Source: Streptomyces eurocidicus (GTDB taxonomy: Bacteria > Actinomycetota > Actinomycetes > Streptomycetales > Streptomycetaceae). Taken from it: a DNA stretch of 64,000 bases. Shown here piece by piece: positions 47,024 through 56,169 of the stretch; the stretch's first letter is position 1; each line of letters starts with the position of its first letter. The position numbers and the translations under genes are program-made. Below the pieces are notes generated by a model. The model was given only the letters and a program-made list of their open reading frames with translations. It ran no database searches and was not told the DNA's origin. The stretch covers positions 992,001 to 1,056,000 of the forward strand of contig NZ_LGUI01000002.1 in assembly GCF_002891295.1 (NCBI RefSeq). The letters run 5' to 3'.

Positions 47024-49251
47024 GACGCCGTTCCCTCGGTGAGCAGGACACGCACGACCGACAGACCGGCGCCGCGCAGGTCGCCCGGTGTGGTCTCCAC
47101 GGCCAGCGCGTCCCCGCCCCGCGCCCGGATTCCGTCCAGGAGTTCGCCGGTGGTGAGGGGCCCGGTGGGGGGCCGGTCGCCGTCAGCGGCGACGGTGTCG
47201 GGGGCGAGGCCGCTCAGCAGCGGGTCCCCGGTGTCCGGCCCCGGCTGTCCGGCCCGGTCGAGCTGGACGGCTCCCAGCAGGTCGCGCAGGGCGGTGACGG
47301 CGGCGCGCCGCCAGGAGGTGTCGCAGCCGACGGCCCAGTGGGTGCCGCCCGACCGGGCGAGCAGCACCGGGGCCGAGCCGGGCCCGGTGGCCGTGAGGTC
47401 GAGGAGTTCCGCGCCGGCGCCGAGGTTGTCCGCCGTCCGTGCCAGGAAGGTCGGTTCGGGGTCGTCGGGGAGGGCGTCCAGCGGCACCGCGGTGGCGTGC
47501 GCGGTGCCGCGGAGGACTCCGGTGAGCGCCTGATAGGACAGGGCGGACAGCAGCCCGTCGTACACCGCCTCCGCCGGGCGGGTCCCGGTCCCGGTGCCGG
47601 CGCGGGTCGGCTCGTACACCCCGGACGCGTTGTACGGTCCGAACGGGCGGACCGCCGCGGCCGGGACGAGCACCCGCTCTCCCGTCAGCAACGACGTGGC
47701 GGGCAGCCAGTCCGTGAGGGCGCCCGGCGGCACCGGAAGTCCGCTCGCGGTCGTGAAGCGGGTGGGGTCGGCCGTGGTGAGGTCCGCGCGTGCCGCTTCC
47801 AGGGAAGGGCCGTTCACCGTACCCGGGAGCGGGGCGACGTGTTCGGTGTAGACCGCGGCGGCGGTGCGCAGGGCGCGCATGCGGGCGCCCGCGACATGGT
47901 GGACGTCGAACGCGGTGACCGCCCGGCGCCTGCCGCTGCCCAGGCCCAGCGCGACCGTGCTGACCTTCAGCGGGATCTGGTCCGGTGCGTCGTCGTCGAA
48001 GCGGGTGAACACCCCGGCGTGGACGCCCAGCAGCACACTCCGTTCATCCAGGGCGGCGAGCAGCCCGTCGGCGCTGTCGGCCGTCTCCGGCGTCGCGGCG
48101 AGGAGTTCGGGCTCGGCGGGGCGCAAGGCGCCGGCGGGGGGCCGCGGGGGAGTCGGCGGGCGGCAGTAGGGGCAGCGGGGGTGGGGGAGGAGGGGCTCGG
48201 TGGCGGTGTCGAGGGAGTCCAGTCGCTGGACGATGATCCGTCCCTCGGTCTCGGCGGGCAGCGCCCCGGTGGTCATGCGGAAGATCTCGTAGCCGAGCAG
48301 GTTCCCGGCCATGGCGGCCAGATGCGGGCCGGGGGCCACGGCCGGCGGCTCCGGGCCGGGTGCGCCGATGCCGCGCCACACGTCCGTCGTCGTGCCCGCG
48401 TCCCCGTTGGCCTCCAGGCGGAGCATCGCGCAGGCCCAGCAGCCGGGGCGGCCCGCGGTCATCGACGGCCCGGTCACCAGCCGGTCCGTGAGGACCGTCG
48501 CCGGCAGCAGGGTGCGGCCCGGCGGGACGCCCTCCGAGAGCAGGTGGGCGATCTGCCGGGGTGCGCCGGGGCCCGTACAGACGACGATGTCGTAGCCGGC
48601 CAGGCCGCCCCACCAGCCGGGAGGACCGTCCCAGGCCGCCGGCAGGGCGCGGACGTCCGCGGGGGCGCCCCGCGCGCCGAGCTTCTCGGCCTCTGCCATG
48701 ACCTCGCCGAGCCCGTCGTCCGGGCCCGCCGAAGGCCGCACCGCGATGTGCGCGGCTCCGTTGCGCACGGCGCTCAGCGCGCACGAGCGGGCCACGCGGT
48801 CCCGGCCGAGGAGCGCCACCCGGGTGTCGCGGAACCGTGCGAAGCGTTCCTCGGCGCCGTCCACGAAGTGGTCGACGTACTCGATCTGCTGCCGGAAGAC
48901 CTCCGCCACCTGCGGGGACAGCGGATGCCGGACGGTCTCCGGGTCGGGCACGTCACGGGCGAACCCCCGGTCGAGGAGGGCACCCACCAGTTCCGTCACC
49001 ATCGAGCGGCGGTCCTCGGGCAGCCCCGCGCACAGGTCCCGCACCCGGTGCGTGCCGTCGAGGTGCGGCACGATCAGCGACGCGAACCGGTAAGCGGTCC
49101 CCGACTTCAGATGGAAGCCGCCCGACGCGTTGTGGAAGAGCACGCCGTCCGGCGTCTCCGTGAACAGCACGTCCCGCTTGATACGCGGGCGTGCCTCGGC
49201 GAGCGGTCCGCCGGCGGCCGCCGCCCTCGTCCTGATCTCACTGGCAGTCAC
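47020..49251 (-). CDS. TOMM precursor leader-binding E1-like protein with degenerate YcaO-like tail
   Basis: This protein of about 743 residues has an N-terminal RRE-like leader-binding part (LFHNASGGFHLKSGTAYRFASLIVPHLDGTHRV). Next comes an E1/ThiF-like domain (VALLGRDRVARSCALSAVRN) with GCWAC and CPYC zinc pairs. The C-terminal half recalls YcaO folds (LLTGERVLVPAAAVRPFG) but lacks a clear ExxER ATP motif. It should present the precursor to the catalytic YcaOs. The GTG at 49251 is chosen because GGAGG lies 5 bp upstream; 49281 is an alternative. It overlaps the SARP stop by 14 bp. Confidence 0.85.
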   Translation of the reverse strand: MTASEIRTRAAAAGGPLAEARPRIKRDVLFTETPDGVLFHNASGGFHLKSGTAYRFASLIVPHLDGTHRVRDLCAGLPEDRRSMVTELVGALLDRGFARDVPDPETVRHPLSPQVAEVFRQQIEYVDHFVDGAEERFARFRDTRVALLGRDRVARSCALSAVRNGAAHIAVRPSAGPDDGLGEVMAEAEKLGARGAPADVRALPAAWDGPPGWWGGLAGYDIVVCTGPGAPRQIAHLLSEGVPPGRTLLPATVLTDRLVTGPSMTAGRPGCWACAMLRLEANGDAGTTTDVWRGIGAPGPEPPAVAPGPHLAAMAGNLLGYEIFRMTTGALPAETEGRIIVQRLDSLDTATEPLLPHPRCPYCRPPTPPRPPAGALRPAEPELLAATPETADSADGLLAALDERSVLLGVHAGVFTRFDDDAPDQIPLKVSTVALGLGSGRRRAVTAFDVHHVAGARMRALRTAAAVYTEHVAPLPGTVNGPSLEAARADLTTADPTRFTTASGLPVPPGALTDWLPATSLLTGERVLVPAAAVRPFGPYNASGVYEPTRAGTGTGTRPAEAVYDGLLSALSYQALTGVLRGTAHATAVPLDALPDDPEPTFLARTADNLGAGAELLDLTATGPGSAPVLLARSGGTHWAVGCDTSWRRAAVTALRDLLGAVQLDRAGQPGPDTGDPLLSGLAPDTVAADGDRPPTGPLTTGELLDGIRARGGDALAVETTPGDLRGAGLSVVRVLLTEGTAS

Positions 49252-51037
49252 GGCTTCCTCCATCGGTTCGTCGGGGCTCATGCCGGGGCGATGCCGGCTC
49301 CGCACCGCGCACGTACGCGCGGAACAGCGCCGGCACGCGGTAGCTCCCGGGCGCCTCGTCCTCCAGGACACCGGCGTCGATGAGCCGGTCGAGCATGGCC
49401 GCCGTGTCGTCGGGCGTCAGGTCCAGTGCCGCCGCGCACTCGCCCGGCGACAGGTCGGGCCGGGCGCGGCCCGCCAGGATCCGGCAGGCATCCGCGGGCC
49501 GCGGATCCAGCTCGGAGAAGAACGCGCCGAACAGCCTGGGCACCGACATCGCGGGGTCGTCCCCCACGGCGAGCCGGCCCACGGGATCGTCCCGCAACCA
49601 CGCCGTCACATCGGCGATCCGGTGCCGTGGCCGCAGCAGCAGACGGGTCGCCGCGATCCGCAGGGCCAGCGGGAAACCGTGGCAGAGCCCGACCAGCTCG
49701 GCGGTGGCCGCGGGCTCGGCGGCCACCCGGTCGCCGCCCAGGAGGGCGTCCAGCAGACCGAGGGACTCCACCTCGTCCAGCTCCGTGAGCCGGTGTACGG
49801 CGGCGCCGCCGGTGGCGGCGAGGCCCGCGAGGCCCGGCCGGCTGGTGACGATCACGGTGCCCCGGTCGAAGGCCGGCAGCAGGGCTTCCGCCGTGGCGTG
49901 CGTGCGGACACCGTCCAGGACCAGCAGCTGCCGCGGCCCGTCCGGGTCCCAACCGAGCCCCTTCAGCTTCTCCAGCAGGCGCGGCCCGTCGCCCCCGGCG
50001 TCCGCCTCCACCAGCCAGCGGCCCCCCGGGAAACAGTCCCTGAGCAGGTGCGCGGTGTGCAGCGCCAGCGCCGTCTTGCCGATGCCCGGCAGGCCGGAGA
50101 CGACCGCCGTCACCCGGGCGCGGCCCGGCGCGCCGAGCCGCTCCGTCAGCGCGGCGACCTCCTGGGCCCGCCCTGTGAAGCCGGCCGGGCCCGGCGGGAG
50201 AGGTACGACCGCCGGCTTCGCCGCCACGGGCCGCGGGGCCGGGGCGGCCTCCGTCCGCGGGGCAGGGCGGGCCTCGGCGGGCGGGCCCAGCTCGTCGCCC
50301 CGCAGGATCGCCAGCTCCAGCCGGCGCAGCGAGGCGCGGGGGTCCACCCCGAGCTCGTCGCTCAAGTACCGCTTGACGGCCCGGTACTCCGCGAGGGCTT
50401 CGGACTGGCGTCCCGTGCGGTACAGGGCCTCGATGAGGTGCTCCCAGAACCGCTCGTGGCCGGGGTGCGCCCGGACCGCGGCCCGTAGACCGGGCAGCGC
50501 GCGGCCGCAGCGGCCCAGGGCCAGCTCGATGTCGAACCAGCGCTCGGCCGCCCGCAGCCATTCCTCCTGGAGGCGTGGCACCTCGTCCCTGTGCAGGGTG
50601 TCGGAACGGATGTTGGAGATCGGTTCGCCCTGCCACAGCAGCAGCGCGTCGTGCAGCAGGGCCGCCTCACGCTCCGGGTCCCCCGCCTTCTCGGCGGCTG
50701 CCGTGAGCTCCTCGAACCGGGCGAGGTCCAGTGTTTCGCCGCTGACCGGCAGCCGGTATCCGCCCGGCAGCGTCTTGATCGCATCGTCCGAGATCCCGAA
50801 TTTCGCGAAGAGCCGGCGCAGCCGGAGGACGCACGTGTGCAAGGTCGCCCGCGCGTTCAGGGGCGGCTCGTCGCCCCACACGGCGCGTTGCAGGTATTCG
50901 GTGGACACGACTTGTCCAGGACGCAGCAGAAGGGCGGCGAGAAGGGCGGCCGGCCGGGAATCCGGCAGGACGGCCAGCTCCCCGCCACGGGAGATGCTCA
51001 TCAACCCGAGGACGGAGAAACGGGCTGCGGCAGTCAC
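49238..51037 (-). CDS. SARP/AfsR-type transcriptional activator of the RiPP cluster
   Basis: This 599-residue protein has an OmpR-like winged helix at the N terminus (RPAALLAALLLRPGQVVSTEYLQRAVWG), then a BTAD domain (AERWFDIELALGRC, ALAEYRAVKRYLSDELGV), then an NTPase of AfsR type with Walker A GLPGIGKTALA. It is a likely pathway-specific activator and the first gene of the leftward cluster. Its GTG at 51037 follows GGAGG by 7 bp. The gene is followed by the leader-binding gene with overlapping stop/start, so both are on one transcript. Confidence 0.9.
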   Translation of the reverse strand: MTAAARFSVLGLMSISRGGELAVLPDSRPAALLAALLLRPGQVVSTEYLQRAVWGDEPPLNARATLHTCVLRLRRLFAKFGISDDAIKTLPGGYRLPVSGETLDLARFEELTAAAEKAGDPEREAALLHDALLLWQGEPISNIRSDTLHRDEVPRLQEEWLRAAERWFDIELALGRCGRALPGLRAAVRAHPGHERFWEHLIEALYRTGRQSEALAEYRAVKRYLSDELGVDPRASLRRLELAILRGDELGPPAEARPAPRTEAAPAPRPVAAKPAVVPLPPGPAGFTGRAQEVAALTERLGAPGRARVTAVVSGLPGIGKTALALHTAHLLRDCFPGGRWLVEADAGGDGPRLLEKLKGLGWDPDGPRQLLVLDGVRTHATAEALLPAFDRGTVIVTSRPGLAGLAATGGAAVHRLTELDEVESLGLLDALLGGDRVAAEPAATAELVGLCHGFPLALRIAATRLLLRPRHRIADVTAWLRDDPVGRLAVGDDPAMSVPRLFGAFFSELDPRPADACRILAGRARPDLSPGECAAALDLTPDDTAAMLDRLIDAGVLEDEAPGSYRVPALFRAYVRGAEPASPRHEPRRTDGGSRDCQ

Positions 51038-51527
51038 GGAGCCGCCTCCTTCCCACTGCCCGCGGGCCCCTGGAAAGGGCCCTTTCGCCCAAGTCTCGGG
51101 CGGAGGTGACAGGGAGCGCGTCAGTGGATCGGCGGACGGGCGGGCCTCTCCCGGGCCCACCGGGCGTACTCCTCTGATCGGGGGAGGGGGAGGGGTGCCG
51201 GGCTCGGCAAGGAGCCGTGAACATGCTGGTCGCGAGCCCACGTCCTGGCCGGACACCTGCGCGGCCACGGGGGCGGGAGACCTCCGGGGGCCCTGATATG
51301 AAGCCACCCCTGCCAGCCGACCCGCCGGGCCCGTCGGCGGATGTTCAGCCCGATGGGAGGCCATTCGATTCGGGCCGGGCCCGAGGCCGGCCGACGGACC
51401 GTACCCCGATGGTCGAGCCGACGAGCATGACGTAGCGGTGTCGTCCGCGCCGACAGCGCGGGAAACCCTCGGCGTCCTCTACGGTCGGCACGGGGGTGAT
51501 CCGAGAGCGCGGCCGGAGGAGACGCCG
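51038..51527. other. Divergent regulatory gap between SARP and FUSC genes
   Basis: This 490-bp interval holds the promoter side of the RiPP cluster and of the FUSC gene. Apart from the palindrome at 51073 and the GGAGGAG site at 51515-51521, I see no gene. Overlapping frames are low-complexity Arg/Pro shadows. Confidence 0.5.
51073..51086. promoter_or_regulatory. 14-bp perfect palindrome upstream of the SARP gene
   Basis: GAAAGGGCCCTTTC is perfectly symmetric, 36 bp before the SARP start. Its place suggests an operator or autoregulatory site; SARP proteins usually bind heptameric direct repeats, so another protein may use it. Confidence 0.4.
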
Positions 51528-52580
51528 ATGCCCGTACCCGACGCAGGGTGGGGTGAGCGGTTGCGGCGGGTGTGGTGGGAGCTGTGGCGCCCCACCGGCC
51601 GGGCCGATCCCGTGGCGGGCGCCGTGGCCGGCTTCGCGCTCGCGGTACCGTTGCTGGCGGCGGTGTGGGCCGGGCGCCCGGCGGTGGGCGCCTCGACGGC
51701 ATTGCCGGTCGTACTGGTGGCACTGCCTCTGCCCGCCGCGGCGGGCAGAGGCGAGCGCGTACGGATTCTGCTGGCCCGCACCGCCTGGCTGACCGGCGCC
51801 GGGATCTACGTCTGGCTGATCGGCCCGCGTACCTGGCCGCTGGTCGCCGGGGTCACCGTCGCGGCGGCCGCCGGGGCCCTCGCCCCCAGGGTCGGCGTCA
51901 TCGCCCCACTGGCGGTGCTGATGGTCGGCATCACCGGCAGCGGCGCCTCCCCGGCCGTACCCGGCGTGGAACAACTCGCGGGTGGCCTGTGGGCCTCGTC
52001 GCTGCTCCTGCCCCGCTGGGGCCGCCCCTGCCCCGACATGCCCGCGCCGCCGTCCGTGCCCGCGCCGCGGCCCGTGCCTGCCCCGCCGCGTTGGCGGCAC
52101 GCCGCCCGCCTGGCCCTGCTCGTCGGCATCGTCTCCAGCCTCCTGACACTCGGCGGCCGCCTGGGCGGCGAGATGCACTGGCTGGTCACCTCCATCCTGC
52201 TCACCACCCAGCCCACCCCCGAGGCCACCCGCGCCAAAGGCGTCAAACGCGTCCTCGGCAACACCGTCGGCGGCATCGCCACCGCCCTGATCCTGATCCC
52301 CCGGCCCGACCCCACCGCCGTCGCCGTGACCGTCGGCCTCGCCGGCGCCGCCGCCTACGGCGGGCGGCCCGCCAACTACCTCTACTGGACCCTGGCCGCG
52401 CCGCTCCTGCTGCTGCTCCTGAGCGACTACGACCGGCAGGTCCCCTGGTACGCCGCCGCCGTCCGCGCGGGACTCAACATCCTCGGCGGCGCACTCGCCC
52501 TGACCGCCGCACGCTGGCTGTGGCCCACCCACCCGTGGAGGAAAGCCCCACCGGCAGAGGGCGGACCCCCCCGAGCGTGA
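51528..52580 (+). CDS. FUSC-family membrane protein
   Basis: This 350-residue protein has about ten hydrophobic segments. The central/C-terminal part LLTTQPTPEATRAKGVKRVLGNTVGG is the FUSC-type motif of aromatic-acid/fusaric-acid efflux proteins. The ATG at 51528 follows GGAGGAG. It faces away from the RiPP operon; a link to export or resistance is possible only by location. Confidence 0.75.
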   Translation: MPVPDAGWGERLRRVWWELWRPTGRADPVAGAVAGFALAVPLLAAVWAGRPAVGASTALPVVLVALPLPAAAGRGERVRILLARTAWLTGAGIYVWLIGPRTWPLVAGVTVAAAAGALAPRVGVIAPLAVLMVGITGSGASPAVPGVEQLAGGLWASSLLLPRWGRPCPDMPAPPSVPAPRPVPAPPRWRHAARLALLVGIVSSLLTLGGRLGGEMHWLVTSILLTTQPTPEATRAKGVKRVLGNTVGGIATALILIPRPDPTAVAVTVGLAGAAAYGGRPANYLYWTLAAPLLLLLLSDYDRQVPWYAAAVRAGLNILGGALALTAARWLWPTHPWRKAPPAEGGPPRA

Positions 52581-52629
52581 CCCCGGACCGGCCCCCGCCG
52601 TGTGCGCGAAGACAGGATCAGCGGTCGCT

Positions 52630-53784
52630 TCACCCGGGGGCGGTACCCGAACCGCCGAGATATCTGGCGATGGGGAGAACGTGGGCGCCGATGACCAGTG
52701 GTTTGTCCGCCGGCGTAGCGGTTTCGATTCTCAGCCTGCCGTTGTCGAAGGAGGCGTTGCTGGTGACGCCGCCGCCGGTCGGGACGAAGAAAGGCCACAG
52801 GCCGGCAGCCGCTTTGACCCTGATGGCCTGCTGGTCGTCGGAGGGGAAAACGGCATCCGAGGTGACCACGCTCGTGAGTCCCGCCACGACCAGCAGCGAG
52901 GCGATCGCCCTCCGGAGCCTCCCGGACTTCTCACCGAACGCCATGTCCCAGTGCAGCTGGGGATCGGAAGCCCATGGCGGACTCGAACGCTTCGTGTACG
53001 CCTCGTGGAGCCGGCTCGAGTCGTACCAGCGGGGATCGGGATTGACCGGCCAGACCACGTACGCACCCAGCTCGGCTTCGACGGTCACCACACTTCGGGC
53101 AAATCCGGTGGTGATCGCGTCAAGCCGGTCGGCACCGTCCCACAGCCCCGAGAAGTCCTTGTTCACCCCGCCGGTCCAGGTGCCGGAGACATCCGCACTC
53201 GTCGTCGCGCTGTCGAAGGAGATCGTCGTGGACCGGGAGTTGCCGAGCATGCTCAGTAACTCCCTGCTGCCGCCCAGGTACTCGGCGGGTTTCGGGGGCG
53301 GCCCCTGGTAGGAGCGAAGGAACCTCTGCAGGGCCTTCAGACGCACGATGTCCCGCAGCGCGGACGCGCCTTCGTTCGCGATATCCGGGTGGTACGTCAT
53401 GGCCCAGGCGTAGAAGACATCCGGCAGCCTGTCCTCGTCCGGCTGGGGCGTCAGTCCCCTGAGATACTTGAGCCATTCCTGATGGACCGCCGAGCCGATC
53501 GCCGTCACGAGGGTGCTCTCCGGGACGGACAGCGCCTGAATCACGGCGTCATACTCGCGGAAGAGGAACGCGCTCTCTGCTATCTGCCGGTTGAAGGTGA
53601 GGGACGCGGGCGGGACGGTGTTCTCATGGGCCCACAGGGCGGTGTCGGACGGTTCCAGCGGGGGCGCGGGCTGGATGAGCTGGGTGGTCGACGGAGAAGC
53701 CGCCAAGTTCTTCAGCACGGCGTTGTACCAGCGGTTCTGGAGCGCGGTCATCGGGTCGGGCGGTGCCGGTGGCACGGTGGGCAT
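52630..53784 (-). CDS. Unknown protein, paralogue B of a tandem pair
   Basis: This 384-residue protein belongs to a family I do not recognise and is a clear paralogue of the next gene. Both share LQNRWYNAV/VQNQLYNAL near the start, PPxSL, a DVFYAW/DIFFNW helix, a GLW segment in the centre, LWPF and a VLPIxRxLG end. There is no signal peptide and no transmembrane helix. Aromatic-rich beta segments in the C-terminal half suggest a two-domain helical-plus-beta fold. AAAGG is placed for the ATG at 53784. Possible structural, lectin-like or toxin roles are unproved. Confidence 0.6.
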   Translation of the reverse strand: MPTVPPAPPDPMTALQNRWYNAVLKNLAASPSTTQLIQPAPPLEPSDTALWAHENTVPPASLTFNRQIAESAFLFREYDAVIQALSVPESTLVTAIGSAVHQEWLKYLRGLTPQPDEDRLPDVFYAWAMTYHPDIANEGASALRDIVRLKALQRFLRSYQGPPPKPAEYLGGSRELLSMLGNSRSTTISFDSATTSADVSGTWTGGVNKDFSGLWDGADRLDAITTGFARSVVTVEAELGAYVVWPVNPDPRWYDSSRLHEAYTKRSSPPWASDPQLHWDMAFGEKSGRLRRAIASLLVVAGLTSVVTSDAVFPSDDQQAIRVKAAAGLWPFFVPTGGGVTSNASFDNGRLRIETATPADKPLVIGAHVLPIARYLGGSGTAPG

Positions 53785-53870
53785 GGCACTGACCTTTCGT
53801 CGGGCGCTCCTGACCGGCCGGGGGGGGCCGCCGCCCTCCGACCAGTCAGGACATCGGCGTCGCCGCTGAG

Positions 53871-55022
53871 TCAGGCGCTGCTGCTACGCGCTGCCGACGT
53901 ATAGCCGAGGAAGCGGCCGATCGGCAGGACGTTGACTCCGATCAGCACCGGAACGCCGGGAGAGGACTTGGTGGTGAGCGTGGTCTCGCCCTGGTCACCG
54001 AATTGCGTATTCGTTGTAATCCCGTACTCTCCGCTACCGTTGTAGAACGGCCAGAGCCCGAAACGTGAGTTGCCCCGGATGATTTGCTGGTCCTGCTGGC
54101 TGTACGAAGTCCTGGCGGTCACGCTGATGTCCATCGCGTCGGCCACCAGGAGGTTCACTGTGACCCGTTGGATATTTCCCGAGGCTCCGAATGTGCTGTC
54201 CCAGGTGATCGCACTGCCGCTGCGCCACGGGGGGTCGCCCTTCTTGGCGTAGGCGGTGCCGAGGCCGGATGAGCCGTACCAGGCTCCGGCGTTCGTCTGG
54301 AAGCTCAGGACGTGCCCGAAGGAGGCTCTGACGGCGATCTCGCTCTGCGCGAAGAATTCACTCAGACGCTCGGTGCTCTCGCTCCCTCTCCACAGGCCGA
54401 ACAGAACGGAGCGCCGCCCGGAGCACCATGATCTGCTCACGTCCGAGCTCGTGGTCGAGCTGCGCATCTCGAAAGCCCGCTGGGGTGCTTGCGAGAGGTC
54501 CCGCACCAGGGCGTCGTAGCCCCGGGCCCAGTCCGGCGGCGCGGGCGGTCTCTGCATGTAGGGCATCAGGGCCTGCTGCGCGGAGCCGATCGGGTCGAGG
54601 ATGATCGACGCGTACGCCGACGCTCCCTGTTGCGCGACGTCGGGCGCGTTTACCATCGCCCAGTTGAAGAAGATGTCGGGGAACTGGTTCACCGGAGGTA
54701 TCGGCCTGAGTGACTGCAGATATCTCACGAAATTCTGGAAGTTCTCCTCGCCGACCTCCTGCTTGACATCGACCTTCGTCGCCGGCCGTAGCGCGGACAT
54801 GACCCCCTTGTAGTCGGAGAAGAGCTGGTTCCCGCCGCTCTGGGTGTAGTTCTGGTCCAGCGAGAGCGGCGGGATGTTGTTGAGGAAGGACCAGAGGAAT
54901 GTGTCCCCACCCTCCACGGTAAGAGGAGCCGCCGGCTGGAGGAGCTGGAAGGTTTGATTCGACTGTCCCAGTCCTTGGGCCAGCGCGTTGTAGAGCTGGT
55001 TCTGTACCGTGATGAACGACAT
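53871..55022 (-). CDS. Unknown protein, paralogue A of a tandem pair
   Basis: This 383-residue protein, aligned over its whole length with the 384-residue neighbour, shares the same order of motifs: VQNQLYNAL, PPLSL, FPDIFFNWAM, GLW, LWPF, VLPIGRFLGY. The start at 55022 (MSFITVQNQ) gives equal length and follows GAAGGGAAG; frames to 55088 or 55157 are less supported. Two divergent but colinear copies point to an old duplication. No family name or catalytic motif could be assigned. Confidence 0.6.
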   Translation of the reverse strand: MSFITVQNQLYNALAQGLGQSNQTFQLLQPAAPLTVEGGDTFLWSFLNNIPPLSLDQNYTQSGGNQLFSDYKGVMSALRPATKVDVKQEVGEENFQNFVRYLQSLRPIPPVNQFPDIFFNWAMVNAPDVAQQGASAYASIILDPIGSAQQALMPYMQRPPAPPDWARGYDALVRDLSQAPQRAFEMRSSTTSSDVSRSWCSGRRSVLFGLWRGSESTERLSEFFAQSEIAVRASFGHVLSFQTNAGAWYGSSGLGTAYAKKGDPPWRSGSAITWDSTFGASGNIQRVTVNLLVADAMDISVTARTSYSQQDQQIIRGNSRFGLWPFYNGSGEYGITTNTQFGDQGETTLTTKSSPGVPVLIGVNVLPIGRFLGYTSAARSSSA

Positions 55023-55624
55023 GGGGCGTCTTCCCTTCGTGGCCGGTTGGGCGGGAGGCAAGTCCGGAAATTTCCTTTTGCGGACCATGGTCGATTCTTT
55101 GTCATCGAGAGAACCAGCTCGGACATGATGCTCGCGCGTGTGACGGATAACAACCATCGGTTTTCAGGATCAGCATGTACTGGCCATGTTCACCAGTGCT
55201 CTTTGCGCACCGTGCGAAGGGCCTACCTCACCGTGTCGGCCGAGGTGTGTGGAGCGTGGAGCACCTGGCGGGTGCGAACCCCTGCTCGCCGAAGCGTTCG
55301 CGGGCGCCGGGACCGTTCCGGACTTCGTCCTGAACCGGGCCACGAAGGGCGGCTCAACGCCCTGGCGTACGCGGGCCTCGTCGCGCACGCGCCCGTCCTT
55401 CGCAGTCGAAGCCCACGGGCCACCTGTCGGTCCTCGTTCGGGCCGACTACCCGTCTTCGTAACCCGCTGACCAAGAGCTCCCAGGCGCCTGCCGGGCTGT
55501 CTGCCGGCCTTCGTCGCATGCGGCTCCCCCGGCCGGGGATGGAGGCGGCGCGGTTCTCCATCTCCACCTGTCGTTCCACCCATGGGTCCAGGCGCGGAAG
55601 GCGCCGGATCAGCAGGCTTGAGGC
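55023..55624. other. Large intergenic region
   Basis: This 602-bp gap upstream of the paralogue pair has no clear gene; short frames lack start sites and motifs. The part from 55023 to 55200 is less GC-rich and should hold the leftward promoter. The part from about 55200 to 55600 shows uneven base composition and may be decayed sequence. Confidence 0.45.
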
Positions 55625-56167
55625 ATGACAACGACCGACTGGATCACCGACATCGCCCTCGTCCTCGTCGTCTTCCGGCAGCTGCGGGAAGGGCGGCTCG
55701 ACCTGAAGACCTTCCTCATCCCGCTCGGGATCGTGGCCTACGTGGCCCACACCTACCTCGACACCGTCCCCACGGCGGGCAACGACCTCGTGCTGATCGG
55801 CGCGCTGACGGCCGTGGGCGCCGTGCTCGGCGTCGCGGGCGGCGTCTACACCCGCATCCGCGTCGCAGGTGAGCACCTGCTGATCAAGGCGGGCGCGGTC
55901 TCCGCGATCCTGTGGGTCGCCGGCATGGGCGCCCGCATGGGCTTCCAGGTGTGGGTCCAGAACGGCGGCGCCGACGACGTCGCCCGGTTCAGCATCACGC
56001 ACCACATCACCGGCGACCAGGCGTGGGTCGCGGCCTTCGTCCTGATGGCGCTCACCGAGGTCGTCACGCGGCTCGCCACGATCTTCGTCCGTAGCCGGGT
56101 GGCCGCCCACCGGCAGTCTCCCGCCGCGGCGACGCGTCCCGCGCCCCTCCTCGACCGTACGGCCTGA
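55625..56167 (+). CDS. Small integral membrane protein
   Basis: This 180-residue protein has about five transmembrane helices; hydrophobic stretches include IPLGIVAYVAHTYL and LVLIGALTAVGAVLGVAGGV. It resembles DUF1453/CcdC-like proteins but the family is uncertain. It is followed after 2 bp by a sensor kinase and response regulator, so the three genes likely form one operon. It may help the kinase sense the membrane or a metabolite. Confidence 0.7.
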   Translation: MTTTDWITDIALVLVVFRQLREGRLDLKTFLIPLGIVAYVAHTYLDTVPTAGNDLVLIGALTAVGAVLGVAGGVYTRIRVAGEHLLIKAGAVSAILWVAGMGARMGFQVWVQNGGADDVARFSITHHITGDQAWVAAFVLMALTEVVTRLATIFVRSRVAAHRQSPAAATRPAPLLDRTA

Positions 56168-56169
56168 CC

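Noticed and set aside
55186..55470. 94-residue frame in the gap before the membrane gene
   Set aside because: No ribosome site, no hydrophobic or domain pattern; likely non-coding or decayed.
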